The notes: generated by a model not told the origin, from the sequence alone. Positions 19,029 through 28,085 are shown, counted from the stretch's first letter. The stretch is 64,000 bases of DNA from CAVRQM01 sp965246915 (GCA_965246915.1 CBDFGB010000033.1:1-64000); one strand, 5' to 3'. Numbers and translations are program-made.

Positions 19029-20326
19029 CGTATCGGGCACCGATCGCGATCCTCTCGTTCGATCGCCCCCAGTATCTCGAAAGCGTGCTGCGCTCGCTCG
19101 CCGCGCAACGCTCGGCGGACCTGGACCGACGCTCGATTTGGTTGTTCCAGGACGGAAGCCGCAATCCGTTCAGCGGCGTCGTGCGCGGCGATCCAGCGAA
19201 GATCGAACACAACATCCTGCTATTCCGGCACTACTTCCCGGACGGCCTGGTCCACGAGGCGGCGCAGAATCTTGGCGTCGCGTTGAATTTCGATCGCGCC
19301 GAGCGATACGCCTTCGAGGATCGCAGCGACGCGGCGTGCATCTTCCTCGAGGACGACCTCGTCCTGTCTCCTCACTACATCGCGACCCTGGATCGCATGC
19401 TCGCGCTGGCACTCGACGATCAGCGCATCGGCTACGTGTCCGCTTGCGGCGACCATCGGACGACTCTCGACCAGCAACGCCGTGATCCGGGGCGATTCAT
19501 CGTGATGCAGGGCAATTGGGGGTTCGGGCTGACCCGCGCGCAGTGGTTGCGCAATCAGCCATTTGTGGACCAGTATCTCGATCTCGTGCGCGGCGTGGAT
19601 TACCGGCTGCGCCGCAATCGCCCGATCTTCGATCTTTACACGCAATGGGGCATGCAGCGCGCGGTGTCGTCGCAGGACCGCATGAAAGTGATCGCCAGCT
19701 GCCTGACAGGGGGCTTGCGTCTCAACACCACGGCGTGTCTGGGCCAATACATCGGACGCAAGGGCGTGCATTGCACGGAGGCGATGTTCCTGCGCGCCGG
19801 CTACGACACGACGGTGGTCTATCCGGATGGGCCATTCCGGCTCGCCGCACTGACCGACGGCGATCACGCGCGGCTGCTCGCTGCGCAGGCGGCCAAGGTC
19901 GCGGCCGTGGCGCCGAAGCTCAGCCCAGGGCAGCCGGTCTCGTTCGGGCGCGACGGCGCGGGTGCCAAAGCCTTGCGGCACGGGTTCTACAATCCTGAAG
20001 CAGATGGCGCCTGGTCGGGCTCGACCCGATCGGAGCTGATGTTCGCGATCGACGCGGCGTCGTGGCCGTCTGCCGCGCGGCTCGATCTCGAGCTGTCGCA
20101 TGCCGCGCCCGGCGGGGATCGGATGCGTGTTGTCTGTAACGACGTGCCATGTGGCGATATACACGTCGATCGCGACCCTCGTTCGGTCGGCGCGATGGTT
20201 CCACCCGAGGCGTTGCGCGGAATGACGGCGGTCACGATACGCATCGAGGGAGCGATCACCGGCCGGCGAGAGGATGGCGAGCCGCGCTCCGTGCGCATAA
20301 AAGCCCTGACGCTGCATCCGACGTAA
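19025..20326 (+). CDS. GT-A glycosyltransferase, second paralog, with C-terminal beta-sandwich, CTG start
   Basis: About 433 residues. The first 300 parallel the protein at 16878 (APIAILSFDRPQYLESVL, WLFQDGSRNPFSG, NLGVALNFDRAER, IFLEDDLVLS with Glu109-Asp-Asp111, NWGFGLTRAQWLRNQP). The extra C-terminal ~130 residues include GFYNPEADGAWSGS and a run of alternating strands. They look like the small carbohydrate-binding-like domain often appended to bacterial glycosyltransferases. The first strand requires translation from at least 19037. The only plausible codon is CTG at 19025, overlapping the previous stop as CTGA; the next start (GTG 19085) would delete the first strand. Confidence 0.72.
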   Translation: MTYRAPIAILSFDRPQYLESVLRSLAAQRSADLDRRSIWLFQDGSRNPFSGVVRGDPAKIEHNILLFRHYFPDGLVHEAAQNLGVALNFDRAERYAFEDRSDAACIFLEDDLVLSPHYIATLDRMLALALDDQRIGYVSACGDHRTTLDQQRRDPGRFIVMQGNWGFGLTRAQWLRNQPFVDQYLDLVRGVDYRLRRNRPIFDLYTQWGMQRAVSSQDRMKVIASCLTGGLRLNTTACLGQYIGRKGVHCTEAMFLRAGYDTTVVYPDGPFRLAALTDGDHARLLAAQAAKVAAVAPKLSPGQPVSFGRDGAGAKALRHGFYNPEADGAWSGSTRSELMFAIDAASWPSAARLDLELSHAAPGGDRMRVVCNDVPCGDIHVDRDPRSVGAMVPPEALRGMTAVTIRIEGAITGRREDGEPRSVRIKALTLHPT

Positions 20327-20354
20327 GCGTCGCCGCAACAAAGGACACGCGTGC

Positions 20355-21620
20355 ATGCGCCACCTTGGTCGCCGTGCTTTCGCCCTGCTCGCCGCGTCGT
20401 TCACGCTCGGGAGCCGGGTCCGGGCCGCGCCGGCGGTGCCGCGTTTCGGCATCGCCGATGTGTCCAATGACGTCAGCATCGACCTTCGCGATATCGACAA
20501 ACGTCTGGCGATCTACAAGGATACTGGCTTCGGCATGGTCCGCACCGCCGCCGTCTGGTCCGAGTTCGAGAAGAAGAAGGGTGAGTGGGCACTGTCGCCC
20601 GCGCGCCAACGCTATCTCGAGGCGATCGCCAAGAGCGGGCTAAAATTGAAGCTCGAGGTGAGCGCCCTGCACAGCGCGCCGGACTGGTTCTTCGCGGAGA
20701 ATCCGAACGCGCATCCGCGCAATGCCGAGGGAAGGACCGCGCGACAGCTCATCTCCGTTTGGCATCCGCAGGTGAATGCCGTTGTCGCCGAGAAGCAGGC
20801 CCGCATGATGGGCTCGCTCGGCAGCCTTGGCCTTCTTGAGCACGTCGCGACCATCGTCGCTTCGCTCGGGCCGGCCGGAGAACCTATTTTTCCGGCGCAG
20901 TGGCAGACCGAGGGCGGCGGCAAACAGAGTTTCTGGTTTTATGACGAGAACGCGGCACCGCATTTCAGGGCGGCGATGGAGCGCAAGTTTGGCGGCGATT
21001 TGAAGGCCGCGAACGAGCGTTGGAACACTGGCTTCAAGGCCTGGCGAGAGGTGGTTATCGCCGCGCCGGGCGCGTCGCGGGGGCCACGCTGGGAGGATGT
21101 GCTGATCTGGTATCGCGACAGCAAACGCGCGGTCGTCGACGCGACGCTGAGGGATATTCAGTCGCAGACCAAAGCGAAGGCGGCCGCTGGCACGCCGGTC
21201 ATCATGCTGGTGCCGGGCACGCATACCAGCGACGCCGCATGGTCCGACGCGATCGCGACGGGCGATGGCGATACGTCGGTCAAGGTCATGACGGATACCG
21301 ACCATCTGCTCGACCTCGCGAAGGAGACGGGCGTGTGGTTGCAGCATACCGCCGGACAAAACGAACCGGCCATCCGCTATCTGCAGGCCGGCATGAAGAC
21401 GCGTGGGTTCGAGACGCCGCTGTGGGCGGAGAATGCGGGCGGCAAGCCCGCGCAGGATCCCAGCCATCTGGCGGATGTGGTCCTGAACAATCGCCTCCAT
21501 GGCCTGGACTACATCGGCGGCGCGGACCTCTTCGCCGCCGACCGAATCACGCCCGGACCGGTCATGCCACTCATGAAAGCCGCCGCGGCCCGAATGCGGG
21601 AGGGGTTACGCGCGCCGTGA
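20355..21620 (+). CDS. exported beta-galactosidase-like glycoside hydrolase (clan GH-A)
   Basis: A 421-residue protein with an N-terminal export signal beginning RHLGRRAFALLAASF. The paired arginines suggest the Tat route, with cleavage near VRAAP. The mature part is a TIM-barrel hydrolase related to GH42/GH14-like proteins. Candidate acid/base Glu176 lies in SLGPAGEPIFPAQW and candidate nucleophile Glu359 in PLWAENAGG, at the usual strand 4 and strand 7 spacing. An AAAGGA site precedes the ATG. It follows the three glycosyltransferases on the same strand after 28 nt, so it may trim or recycle the glycan they build. Exact family and substrate are uncertain. Confidence 0.72.
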   Translation: MRHLGRRAFALLAASFTLGSRVRAAPAVPRFGIADVSNDVSIDLRDIDKRLAIYKDTGFGMVRTAAVWSEFEKKKGEWALSPARQRYLEAIAKSGLKLKLEVSALHSAPDWFFAENPNAHPRNAEGRTARQLISVWHPQVNAVVAEKQARMMGSLGSLGLLEHVATIVASLGPAGEPIFPAQWQTEGGGKQSFWFYDENAAPHFRAAMERKFGGDLKAANERWNTGFKAWREVVIAAPGASRGPRWEDVLIWYRDSKRAVVDATLRDIQSQTKAKAAAGTPVIMLVPGTHTSDAAWSDAIATGDGDTSVKVMTDTDHLLDLAKETGVWLQHTAGQNEPAIRYLQAGMKTRGFETPLWAENAGGKPAQDPSHLADVVLNNRLHGLDYIGGADLFAADRITPGPVMPLMKAAAARMREGLRAP

Positions 21621-21625
21621 CGCTC

Positions 21626-22750
21626 TCAGCCGTGCGCGGCGAGGAACGACTCCAAAAGCCCATTCACGTCAGCGGGCTTTTCGATGTGCACCATGTGGCC
21701 GGCGCCGGCGATGACGTGGCGGTCGTCCACCATTTCTGCATGTACGGCCGGTATGATCCGGTCCGCTTCGCCCCAGATCGCCCGCACCGGCACGCCGAGG
21801 CTCGCCAATCGGTCGACGAACAAACCGGCCTGTCGGCCGCCGGGAAACGCCCCGCTGGCAATCTTGCGCAGCGCCGCATCGACGCCGTCCAATCGCCTGT
21901 ACTTCAGGATGTCGTCGATCATGTCGCGGCTGACGATCTCCGGCGAGGCGAATAGAGTCTCCAGCACCGGCTTCATGTCCTTTCGACGATCCGCCGTCAT
22001 GAATCCGTCGAGATACGCGCCGTTGATGTCCGCCCCGAGACCCGCCGAACAGACCAGGGTCACGGAGGCTACTCGGTCGCGATGGGTCGCTGCGACCTGC
22101 AGCGCGATCGCCCCGCCCAGCGAGTGGCCGGCCAGATGCGCCCGGGTCAGCCCGAGTGCGTCCATTGCCGTGACGACCATCGCCGCGAGCGTGGCGATGT
22201 CGCCGTCGGCCACGTCTTTCGACGATCCGCCATGGCCCGGCAGGTCGATCGCGACCACGGTACGATGCTCGGCCAACGCCGGCTGATTGAACTGCCAGCT
22301 CAACAGGTCTCCGCCGAACCCGTGGATCAGCAGCAGAGGCGTCGCCGCTTGCGGTCCGTCGAGCCGCAACGCGCGCACCCGCCATCCGCCGGCGTCGTGC
22401 ATTTCGGGCTCGGGCGGCGGCGGCGCGGATGCCGCGGCCTCGGCGGCGGCGCGCGCCTCCGCCACGAAGGCCGCGATTTCGGCCTCGGGGACATCGCCGT
22501 CGATGACGATACCGATCAAGCCCCCAACTGGTAGAGTTTCGCCCTCGGCGGCAATGTGCCGCAGCACGCCAGAGGCCGGGCTTTCATGCACGTTGGTGAT
22601 CTTGCTGGTTTCGATCTCGACGATTTCGTCGCCGGCCGCGACCGTGCTGCCCTCGGGCTTCAGCCACGTCGCGACTTTGCCCTCGGTCATCGCCAGGCCC
22701 CATTTGGGCATGCCGACGGATTTGATCGCCTCGTTCACGACGTCGCTCAT
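21626..22750 (-). CDS. acoC: acetoin dehydrogenase E2-like: lipoyl domain plus alpha/beta hydrolase
   Basis: A 374-residue protein with an N-terminal lipoyl domain (MPKWGLAMTEGKVATWLKPE; lipoylated Lys50 in EIETSKITNVHES). A Glu/Ala/Pro linker leads to an alpha/beta-hydrolase domain with LLLIHGFGGD, nucleophile GHSLGGAIAL, acid WGEADRIIP and histidine GAGHMVHIEKP. This fused layout, without the usual catalytic core of 2-oxoacid dehydrogenase E2, is known from Pseudomonas AcoC. Third gene of acoABC; its start overlaps the E1-beta stop (ATGA). No E3 gene is adjacent. Confidence 0.88.
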   Translation of the reverse strand: MSDVVNEAIKSVGMPKWGLAMTEGKVATWLKPEGSTVAAGDEIVEIETSKITNVHESPASGVLRHIAAEGETLPVGGLIGIVIDGDVPEAEIAAFVAEARAAAEAAASAPPPPEPEMHDAGGWRVRALRLDGPQAATPLLLIHGFGGDLLSWQFNQPALAEHRTVVAIDLPGHGGSSKDVADGDIATLAAMVVTAMDALGLTRAHLAGHSLGGAIALQVAATHRDRVASVTLVCSAGLGADINGAYLDGFMTADRRKDMKPVLETLFASPEIVSRDMIDDILKYRRLDGVDAALRKIASGAFPGGRQAGLFVDRLASLGVPVRAIWGEADRIIPAVHAEMVDDRHVIAGAGHMVHIEKPADVNGLLESFLAAHG

Positions 22751-23772
22751 GCCGCCCGCTTCTGGCCGTGCGCCATGGTGGCCCGCACCGTGTCGATGAT
22801 GCGCGCGACGCTCGGGATATAGGCGTCCTCCAGGCTCGGGCTGAACGGGACCGGCACGTGCGGCGGCGCCACCATGCGGATCGGCGCTTTCAGAGCATCG
22901 AACGCACGCTCGGCGATCAATGCCGAGATGTCGGTCGCCATGTTGCAGCGGGGGCTCGCCTCGTCGACCACCACGAGCCGCCCGGTCTCCTCGACGCTCT
23001 CGATGATCGTGTCGGCATCCAGCGGGCTCGTCGTGCGCGGATCGATCACGGTGCAGGACACGCCCTGCTTGGCCAGCGTGTCGGCGGCCTCGTTGGCAAA
23101 CTTCACCATCCGGCCGAAGGCCACGATGGTGCAGTCCGTACCTTCGCGCGTCAGATTCGCTTCCCCGAAACGGATCGTATACGCCTCGTCGGGCACCTCG
23201 CCGATATCGTCGTACAGCATCTTGTGCTCGAGGAAGATAACTGGGTCGTCGTCGCGGATGGCCTGGATCATCAGGCCCTTCGCGTCATACGGACTGGATG
23301 GGATCACGACCTTCAGTCCCGGCACGTGCGTGAAGATCGGATACAGCGCCTGGCTGTGCTGGCTCGCCGCGCGGAACCCCGCCCCATACATGGTGCGGAT
23401 CACCACGGGGGTGACCGCCTTGCCGCCGAACATGTAGCGAAACTTCGCCGCCTGGTTGAAAATTTGATCGAAACAGACGCCGAGGAAGTCCACGAACATC
23501 AGATCCGCGACGGGGCGCAATCCAGTCGCCGCGGCCCCGATCGCGGCTCCTATGAAGCCGCTTTCGGTGATCGGGGTGTCCAGCACCCGCTCGCGCCCGA
23601 ACTCCGGCATGAGGCCCTTGGTGACGCCCAGCGGGCCACCCCAGGCGTCGTCCTCGCCGGGCGCGCCCTGACCGCCCGCCACGTCCTCGCCCATCACCAC
23701 GACGCGCGGGTCGCGGCGCATTTCCTGTGCCAGCGCCTCGTTGATCGCCTGTCGGAAGGATTTCTTGCTCAT
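22747..23772 (-). CDS. acoB: acetoin/pyruvate dehydrogenase-type E1 component, beta subunit
   Basis: A 341-residue transketolase-like E1-beta subunit. Visible features are the N-terminal ALAQEMRRDPRVVVMGEDV, the pyrimidine-binding region TPITESGFIGAAIGAA, and the C-terminal SVEETGRLVVVDEASPRCN. With the alpha subunit it would bind thiamine diphosphate and cleave acetoin (or decarboxylate a 2-oxoacid), passing the acyl group to the lipoyl domain of the E2. The gene lies 12 nt from the alpha-subunit gene. Assignment to acetoin rests mainly on the AcoC-type partner. Confidence 0.9.
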   Translation of the reverse strand: MSKKSFRQAINEALAQEMRRDPRVVVMGEDVAGGQGAPGEDDAWGGPLGVTKGLMPEFGRERVLDTPITESGFIGAAIGAAATGLRPVADLMFVDFLGVCFDQIFNQAAKFRYMFGGKAVTPVVIRTMYGAGFRAASQHSQALYPIFTHVPGLKVVIPSSPYDAKGLMIQAIRDDDPVIFLEHKMLYDDIGEVPDEAYTIRFGEANLTREGTDCTIVAFGRMVKFANEAADTLAKQGVSCTVIDPRTTSPLDADTIIESVEETGRLVVVDEASPRCNMATDISALIAERAFDALKAPIRMVAPPHVPVPFSPSLEDAYIPSVARIIDTVRATMAHGQKRAA

Positions 23773-23784
23773 GACGCCGCTCCT

Positions 23785-24750
23785 TCAGTACGACACGTAG
23801 ACATCGGTCAGCAACTTCGCGGCCACCGGCATCGCGCCCGCCTTGGCCAGCGAGACAGACTCCTCGATCTCGGCCGCGACTTCGGCGTCCAACGCGTCGA
23901 GCTGGCTGTGCTCCAGCAATCCAGCCTCCGTCACGCGCTTGCGGAAGATCGTCAGCGGATCGCGCTCCTTGCGGGCCAACTCGATCTCGCCTTCGCCGCG
24001 ATAGGTCATCGCGTCACCCTCGAAGTGGCCGAAGAAGCGGTCGAGCTTCACGTGAATGAGCGACGGTCCGCCGCCGGTACGGGCGCGCTCCACCGCGTCG
24101 CCGGCCGCCTCGTGCACGGCGAATAGGTCGCGGCCGTCGATCTGCACCGCGGGAATGCCGAATCCGTTCGCGCGGCCGACCTGCGTGCCGCAGACCGACC
24201 AGTTGCTGGCCGTGCTCTCGGCGTAGCCGTTGTCCTCGATGACGAAGATCACCGGCAGGGTCCAGGCTTTCGCGAGATTGTAGCTTTCCATCGTGGTGCC
24301 CTGGTTTGACGCCCCGTCGCCGATGAAGGCCACCGCCACGCCGCCGGTCTTCAGCGTCTTTGCGGTCAGCGCCGCGCCGCAGATCAGCGGTGGCCCTCCG
24401 CCGACGATGCCGTTGGCACCCATCATCCCCTTTTCCAGATCGGCGATGTGCATCGAGCCGCCCTTGCCGCCGCATAGGCCGTCGGCGCGGCCGAAAATCT
24501 CCGCCATCATGCCGTTCACGTCGCACCCTTTGGCGATGCAATGGCCGTGGCCGCGATGTGTGCTGGCGATCTTGTCACGGTGATCGAGGTGCATGCACAT
24601 GCCGATCGCCGAGGCCTCCTCGCCGGCATACAGATGAACGAAGCCAGGGATACCGCCGGCCGAGAACTCCACGTGCACCCGTTCCTCGAAGTCACGGATG
24701 GTGCGCATCTGGCGATAGGCGGACAGAAGCTGCTCGCGGCTGAGCTGCAT
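23785..24750 (-). CDS. acoA: acetoin/pyruvate dehydrogenase-type E1 component, alpha subunit
   Basis: A 321-residue thiamine-diphosphate-dependent E1-alpha subunit. The cofactor motif GDGASNQGTTMESYNLAKAW runs on into LPVIFVIEDNGYAEST. HRGHGHCIAKG and EIFGRADGLCGGKGGSMH are also typical. First gene of the minus-strand acoABC unit and divergent from aroE. No aco regulator (AcoR-type sigma-54 activator) or E3 gene is visible nearby, so the dehydrogenase probably borrows E3 from another complex. Confidence 0.92.
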   Translation of the reverse strand: MQLSREQLLSAYRQMRTIRDFEERVHVEFSAGGIPGFVHLYAGEEASAIGMCMHLDHRDKIASTHRGHGHCIAKGCDVNGMMAEIFGRADGLCGGKGGSMHIADLEKGMMGANGIVGGGPPLICGAALTAKTLKTGGVAVAFIGDGASNQGTTMESYNLAKAWTLPVIFVIEDNGYAESTASNWSVCGTQVGRANGFGIPAVQIDGRDLFAVHEAAGDAVERARTGGGPSLIHVKLDRFFGHFEGDAMTYRGEGEIELARKERDPLTIFRKRVTEAGLLEHSQLDALDAEVAAEIEESVSLAKAGAMPVAAKLLTDVYVSY

Positions 24751-24834
24751 CGAAACCTCCCCAATGTCTTTCTCGTTGGTGCCAGCCTAAGCCAGGGATC
24801 GACGGCGCGGAAGCCCGGAGTTACACGTTTCCCG

Positions 24835-25671
24835 ATGAGCGGATTCCGATGCGCGGGCGTCATCGGCTGGCCGGTGGCGCATTCGCGTTCGCCGCTGCTG
24901 CACGGCCATTGGCTGCGCGTCCACTGCATTTCGGGTGCCTATGTTCCGCTGCCGGTCCCCCCCGACCGGCTGGCCGAGGCGCTGCGGGGCCTCGCCGCAC
25001 TCGGCTTCGCCGGGGCCAACGTCACGGTCCCGCACAAGGAGGAGGCGGCGCGGCTGGTCGACACGATCGAACCTGACGCGGCGCGGATCGGCTCGGTCAA
25101 TCTCATCACCGTGCGGGCAGACGGGCGGCTGCACGGGGCGAGCACCGACGGATTTGGTTTCATGGCGAGCCTGAAGGAGGCCGATCCGTCGTTTCGCGCC
25201 GCCTCCGGCCCGGCGGTCGTATTGGGCGCGGGCGGTGCGGCCCGGGCGGTGGTGGCCGCTCTGCTTGACGCGGGGACGCCGCTGGTCCGGCTGCTCAATC
25301 GCACGCGCGACCGCGCGGAGCAGCTGGTGACGGATCTGGGCGGGCGGATCGAAGTCCTGTCGTGGGAGGCTCGGGATCGGGCCATGGACGGCGCTTCGCT
25401 GTTGGTGAACACCACAACGCTGGGCATGCGCGGACATGATGGACTTGAACTGAGCCTCGACGCGTTGCCGCGCACCGCATTGGTCAGCGATCTCGTGTAT
25501 GTGCCACTGCGTACTCGGCTTCTGCACGCGGCGGCTTGCCGGGGCAATCCGGTGGCACCCGGTCTGCCGATGCTGCTGCATCAAGCGCGGCCGTCGTTCG
25601 CCGCCTGGTTCGGCGTGCTGCCGGAGGTGACGGACGATTTGCGCGCGATCGTGGAGGCCACGCTGACATGA
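24835..25671 (+). CDS. aroE: shikimate dehydrogenase
   Basis: A 278-residue NADP-dependent enzyme reducing 3-dehydroshikimate to shikimate in aromatic amino acid synthesis. The shikimate-binding S-x-S motif is in GWPVAHSRSPLLHGHWL, the catalytic lysine in GANVTVPHKEEA, and the NADP fold in VVLGAGGAARAVVAALLDAG with the adenosine-phosphate loop NRTRDRAEQL. The ATG at 24835 (MSGFRCAGVIGWP) fits the family N-terminus; a long open frame upstream overlaps the divergent acoA gene and is not coding. The stop overlaps the hutH start (ATGA). Confidence 0.9.
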   Translation: MSGFRCAGVIGWPVAHSRSPLLHGHWLRVHCISGAYVPLPVPPDRLAEALRGLAALGFAGANVTVPHKEEAARLVDTIEPDAARIGSVNLITVRADGRLHGASTDGFGFMASLKEADPSFRAASGPAVVLGAGGAARAVVAALLDAGTPLVRLLNRTRDRAEQLVTDLGGRIEVLSWEARDRAMDGASLLVNTTTLGMRGHDGLELSLDALPRTALVSDLVYVPLRTRLLHAAACRGNPVAPGLPMLLHQARPSFAAWFGVLPEVTDDLRAIVEATLT

Positions 25672-27164
25672 ACATCGTTCTGGGCGACGCGCCGCTCGAT
25701 TTGGCGCAGATCGAGGCGCTGCTGCGCGACCGTCCCGCGCTGTCGTTCAGCGAGGCGGCGATGGAGCGGATGGCGTCCTCGCGCGCGGTGGTCGAGCGCC
25801 TGGCCGGCGGCGGCGAGGCGGTCTACGGCATCAACACCGGGTTCGGCCGGTTGGCGCAGCACCGCATCGCGTCCGACGACCTGCACACGCTGCAGCGTAA
25901 CCTGATTCTGTCGCACGCCGCCGGCGTCGGCGATCCGTTGCCGGATGGCGTCGTGCGGCTGATCATCGCGCTGAAGGCCGCGAGCCTGGCGGCCGGCGCG
26001 TCCGGCGTGCGGCCGGCGCTGGCCGAGGCGCTGCTCGCGCTGCTGCGCGCCGACATCCTGCCGATCATACCGGCGCAAGGGTCGGTCGGCGCGTCGGGAG
26101 ACCTCGCCCCGCTCGCCCACATGTCGCTCGCTTTGCTCGGCGAGGGCGACGTGCGGGTCGCCGGGACCATCCGTCCGGCGCGCGAGGCGCTCGCGACCGC
26201 CGGCCTCGCGCCAGTCGTGCTGGAGGCGAAGGAGGGGCTCGCCCTCATCAACGGCACGCAGGTGTCCACGGCGCTCGCGCTGTCGGGGCTGGTGGCGATC
26301 CGCCGCGCGTTCGACGCGGCCATCGTCGCGGGTGCCATGTCGGTCGAGGCAGTGCGCGGCAGCCATCGCCCGTTCGACGCCCGCATCCACGCGCTGCGCG
26401 GCCAGCCGGGACAGATCGAGGTCGCGGAGAAATTCCGGGCGCTGCTGGCTGGCAGCGCGCTGAACGAGAGCCACCAGGGGCCGCATTGCGACCGCGTCCA
26501 GGATCCCTATTCGCTGCGCTGCCAGCCGCAGGTGATGGGTGCCGTGCTCGACAGCATCCGCCACGCCGAGCGCGTCCTGGTCACCGAGGCCAACGGGGTG
26601 ACCGACAATCCGCTGGTGCTGCGCGACCCGGACGACATCGTCAGCGGCGGGAATTTTCATGCCGAGCCGGTGGCGATCGCGTCGGACATCCTGGCCATCG
26701 CCGCGGCCGAGATCGGCGCGCTGTCGGAACGGCGCGTGGCCATGCTGATCGACACGTCCATCTCGGGCCTGCCACCGTTCTTGACCTCTGATCCCGGCCT
26801 GAACAGTGGTTTCATGATCGCCCACGTAACAGCCGCCGCACTCGCCAGCGAGAACAAGAGTCTTGCCCATCCCGCGAGTGTGGACAGCCTGCCGACCTCG
26901 GCCAATCAGGAGGACCATGTCAGCATGGCGACCTTCGCCGCCCGCCGGTTGACGCCGCTGGCGGCGAACGTGACGCGGATCGTGGCGATCGAGATTTTGG
27001 CGGCGGCGCAGGGGCTGGAGTTCCAGCGCCCGCTGCGCAGTTCGGAGCCGGTCGAGGCGGCGTTCGAGGCAGTCCGGGCGCGGGCTGCGTTTCGTGATGC
27101 GGACCGGCTGTTTGCGCCGGATATCGCGGCGGTGGTGGAGTTGGTCGGAGCGGGTCTTGCGTGA
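25668..27164 (+). CDS. hutH: histidine ammonia-lyase
   Basis: A 498-residue MIO-dependent lyase converting L-histidine to urocanate and ammonia. The self-processing Ala-Ser-Gly triad is in GSVGASGDLAPLAHMSLA. The selectivity loop reads NLILSHAAGVG, with the Ser-His pair seen in histidine-specific members rather than Phe or Tyr lyases. YGINTGFGRL and HCDRVQDPYSLRCQPQVMG are also conserved. No hutU, hutI or hutG is adjacent, so histidine degradation cannot be completed from this locus. Translation is coupled to aroE through ATGA. Confidence 0.93.
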   Translation: MNIVLGDAPLDLAQIEALLRDRPALSFSEAAMERMASSRAVVERLAGGGEAVYGINTGFGRLAQHRIASDDLHTLQRNLILSHAAGVGDPLPDGVVRLIIALKAASLAAGASGVRPALAEALLALLRADILPIIPAQGSVGASGDLAPLAHMSLALLGEGDVRVAGTIRPAREALATAGLAPVVLEAKEGLALINGTQVSTALALSGLVAIRRAFDAAIVAGAMSVEAVRGSHRPFDARIHALRGQPGQIEVAEKFRALLAGSALNESHQGPHCDRVQDPYSLRCQPQVMGAVLDSIRHAERVLVTEANGVTDNPLVLRDPDDIVSGGNFHAEPVAIASDILAIAAAEIGALSERRVAMLIDTSISGLPPFLTSDPGLNSGFMIAHVTAAALASENKSLAHPASVDSLPTSANQEDHVSMATFAARRLTPLAANVTRIVAIEILAAAQGLEFQRPLRSSEPVEAAFEAVRARAAFRDADRLFAPDIAAVVELVGAGLA

Positions 27165-27221
27165 CGAGGCGCTTATTAGCTCGTCGTCACAAACCGGTGA
27201 TGAACAGCACACACTTGTTGG

Positions 27222-28085
27222 CTATGAAGCGTCGCGACAAGCAAAACTCAGATATGGTGGGTGCCTCGAACGTTCAGCGACCCTGGGGTGACTCTTATAC
27301 TCAGGATCAAGCTCCCCTTCCTTATCAAATGTCTTTTGGAGATCTTCTTCTATGGCACGATTTTTTTGGAGTTCCATTATTTGTTCTTCCGTCGGGGTCA
27401 AAACACAGGGTTCAGACTCTTTGATCCAACCCGACCCCAGTAAGTCAACAGAAAATATAACTTTTACTTCGTACTTACGGGAAATCAGAACGTCTACAAA
27501 TGTGCGCCAAGGAAACTTGTTAGCTTTGTGGCACTTATCTCCATCTGGTACACTCTGGCAATGTCTCGATCCAGTATAAAATAGCGTTTCTTGCCCAATT
27601 ACTTGTCTGGATTCAATATTCTGGGCAGCTATCGATGAGAAGCCTTCCTTCTCTTTTATGCGAAACCATTCGTTAACAACGACCCTGCCGTCTAGGTGCA
27701 GGGTGTCGGCGTCGCCCGCCTTTGTTATGTGGATCTTCACATATTGGCGTCGCACAACTGCCTTCCGACCGAAGGAGTCATTAAAGATGCTGGGTGATAT
27801 CGCGTCAACAGCAATGTTCGGTTGAGGATGGGCCAAATCCGTGTCTCCCCCGCACATGAATGGTCCCGGCAGATCTCTATCGACCTCCATGGCCGTTTCG
27901 CACACAAGGCTCATTCTTTGCGGCAGGAGCACTCGAACGGTGGGTGGCCAGATCCCCGCAAAGATCAACCAAAGCGCCTGAGTAACAGCCAAAATCTCGG
28001 GTGTGCCGCCCCGGGCGCAACCTCCTCGCGGATGGCTCACTGTCGTATCCCTTGTCGGCCAGCACGACCTCAGGATCGGCATCAT
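27222..28085 (-). CDS. unknown probably exported protein, 5' end fused to IS remnant
   Basis: I do not recognise this protein. Its codons are visibly AT-richer than the flanks. The frame is open from 28085, but the part above about 27990 is transposase-derived (ARGGTPEI), so the native start is probably lost. Below that, a hydrophobic stretch (ALWLIFAGIWPP) resembles a signal or membrane anchor. A soluble region follows with scattered Cys (CETAM, FMCGGD, RHCQSVPDGDKCHK, ESEPCVL) and a Glu/Gln/Lys-rich C-terminus. A secondary start at 27914 is possible but has no clear ribosome-binding site. Whether it is still expressed is unclear. Confidence 0.45.
   Translation of the reverse strand: MMPILRSCWPTRDTTVSHPRGGCARGGTPEILAVTQALWLIFAGIWPPTVRVLLPQRMSLVCETAMEVDRDLPGPFMCGGDTDLAHPQPNIAVDAISPSIFNDSFGRKAVVRRQYVKIHITKAGDADTLHLDGRVVVNEWFRIKEKEGFSSIAAQNIESRQVIGQETLFYTGSRHCQSVPDGDKCHKANKFPWRTFVDVLISRKYEVKVIFSVDLLGSGWIKESEPCVLTPTEEQIMELQKNRAIEEDLQKTFDKEGELDPEYKSHPRVAERSRHPPYLSFACRDAS

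Noticed and set aside
27261..27579. Plus-strand short frames inside the AT-rich island
   Set aside because: They are antisense to the longer minus-strand frame, mutually overlapping, and have no ribosome-binding sites.
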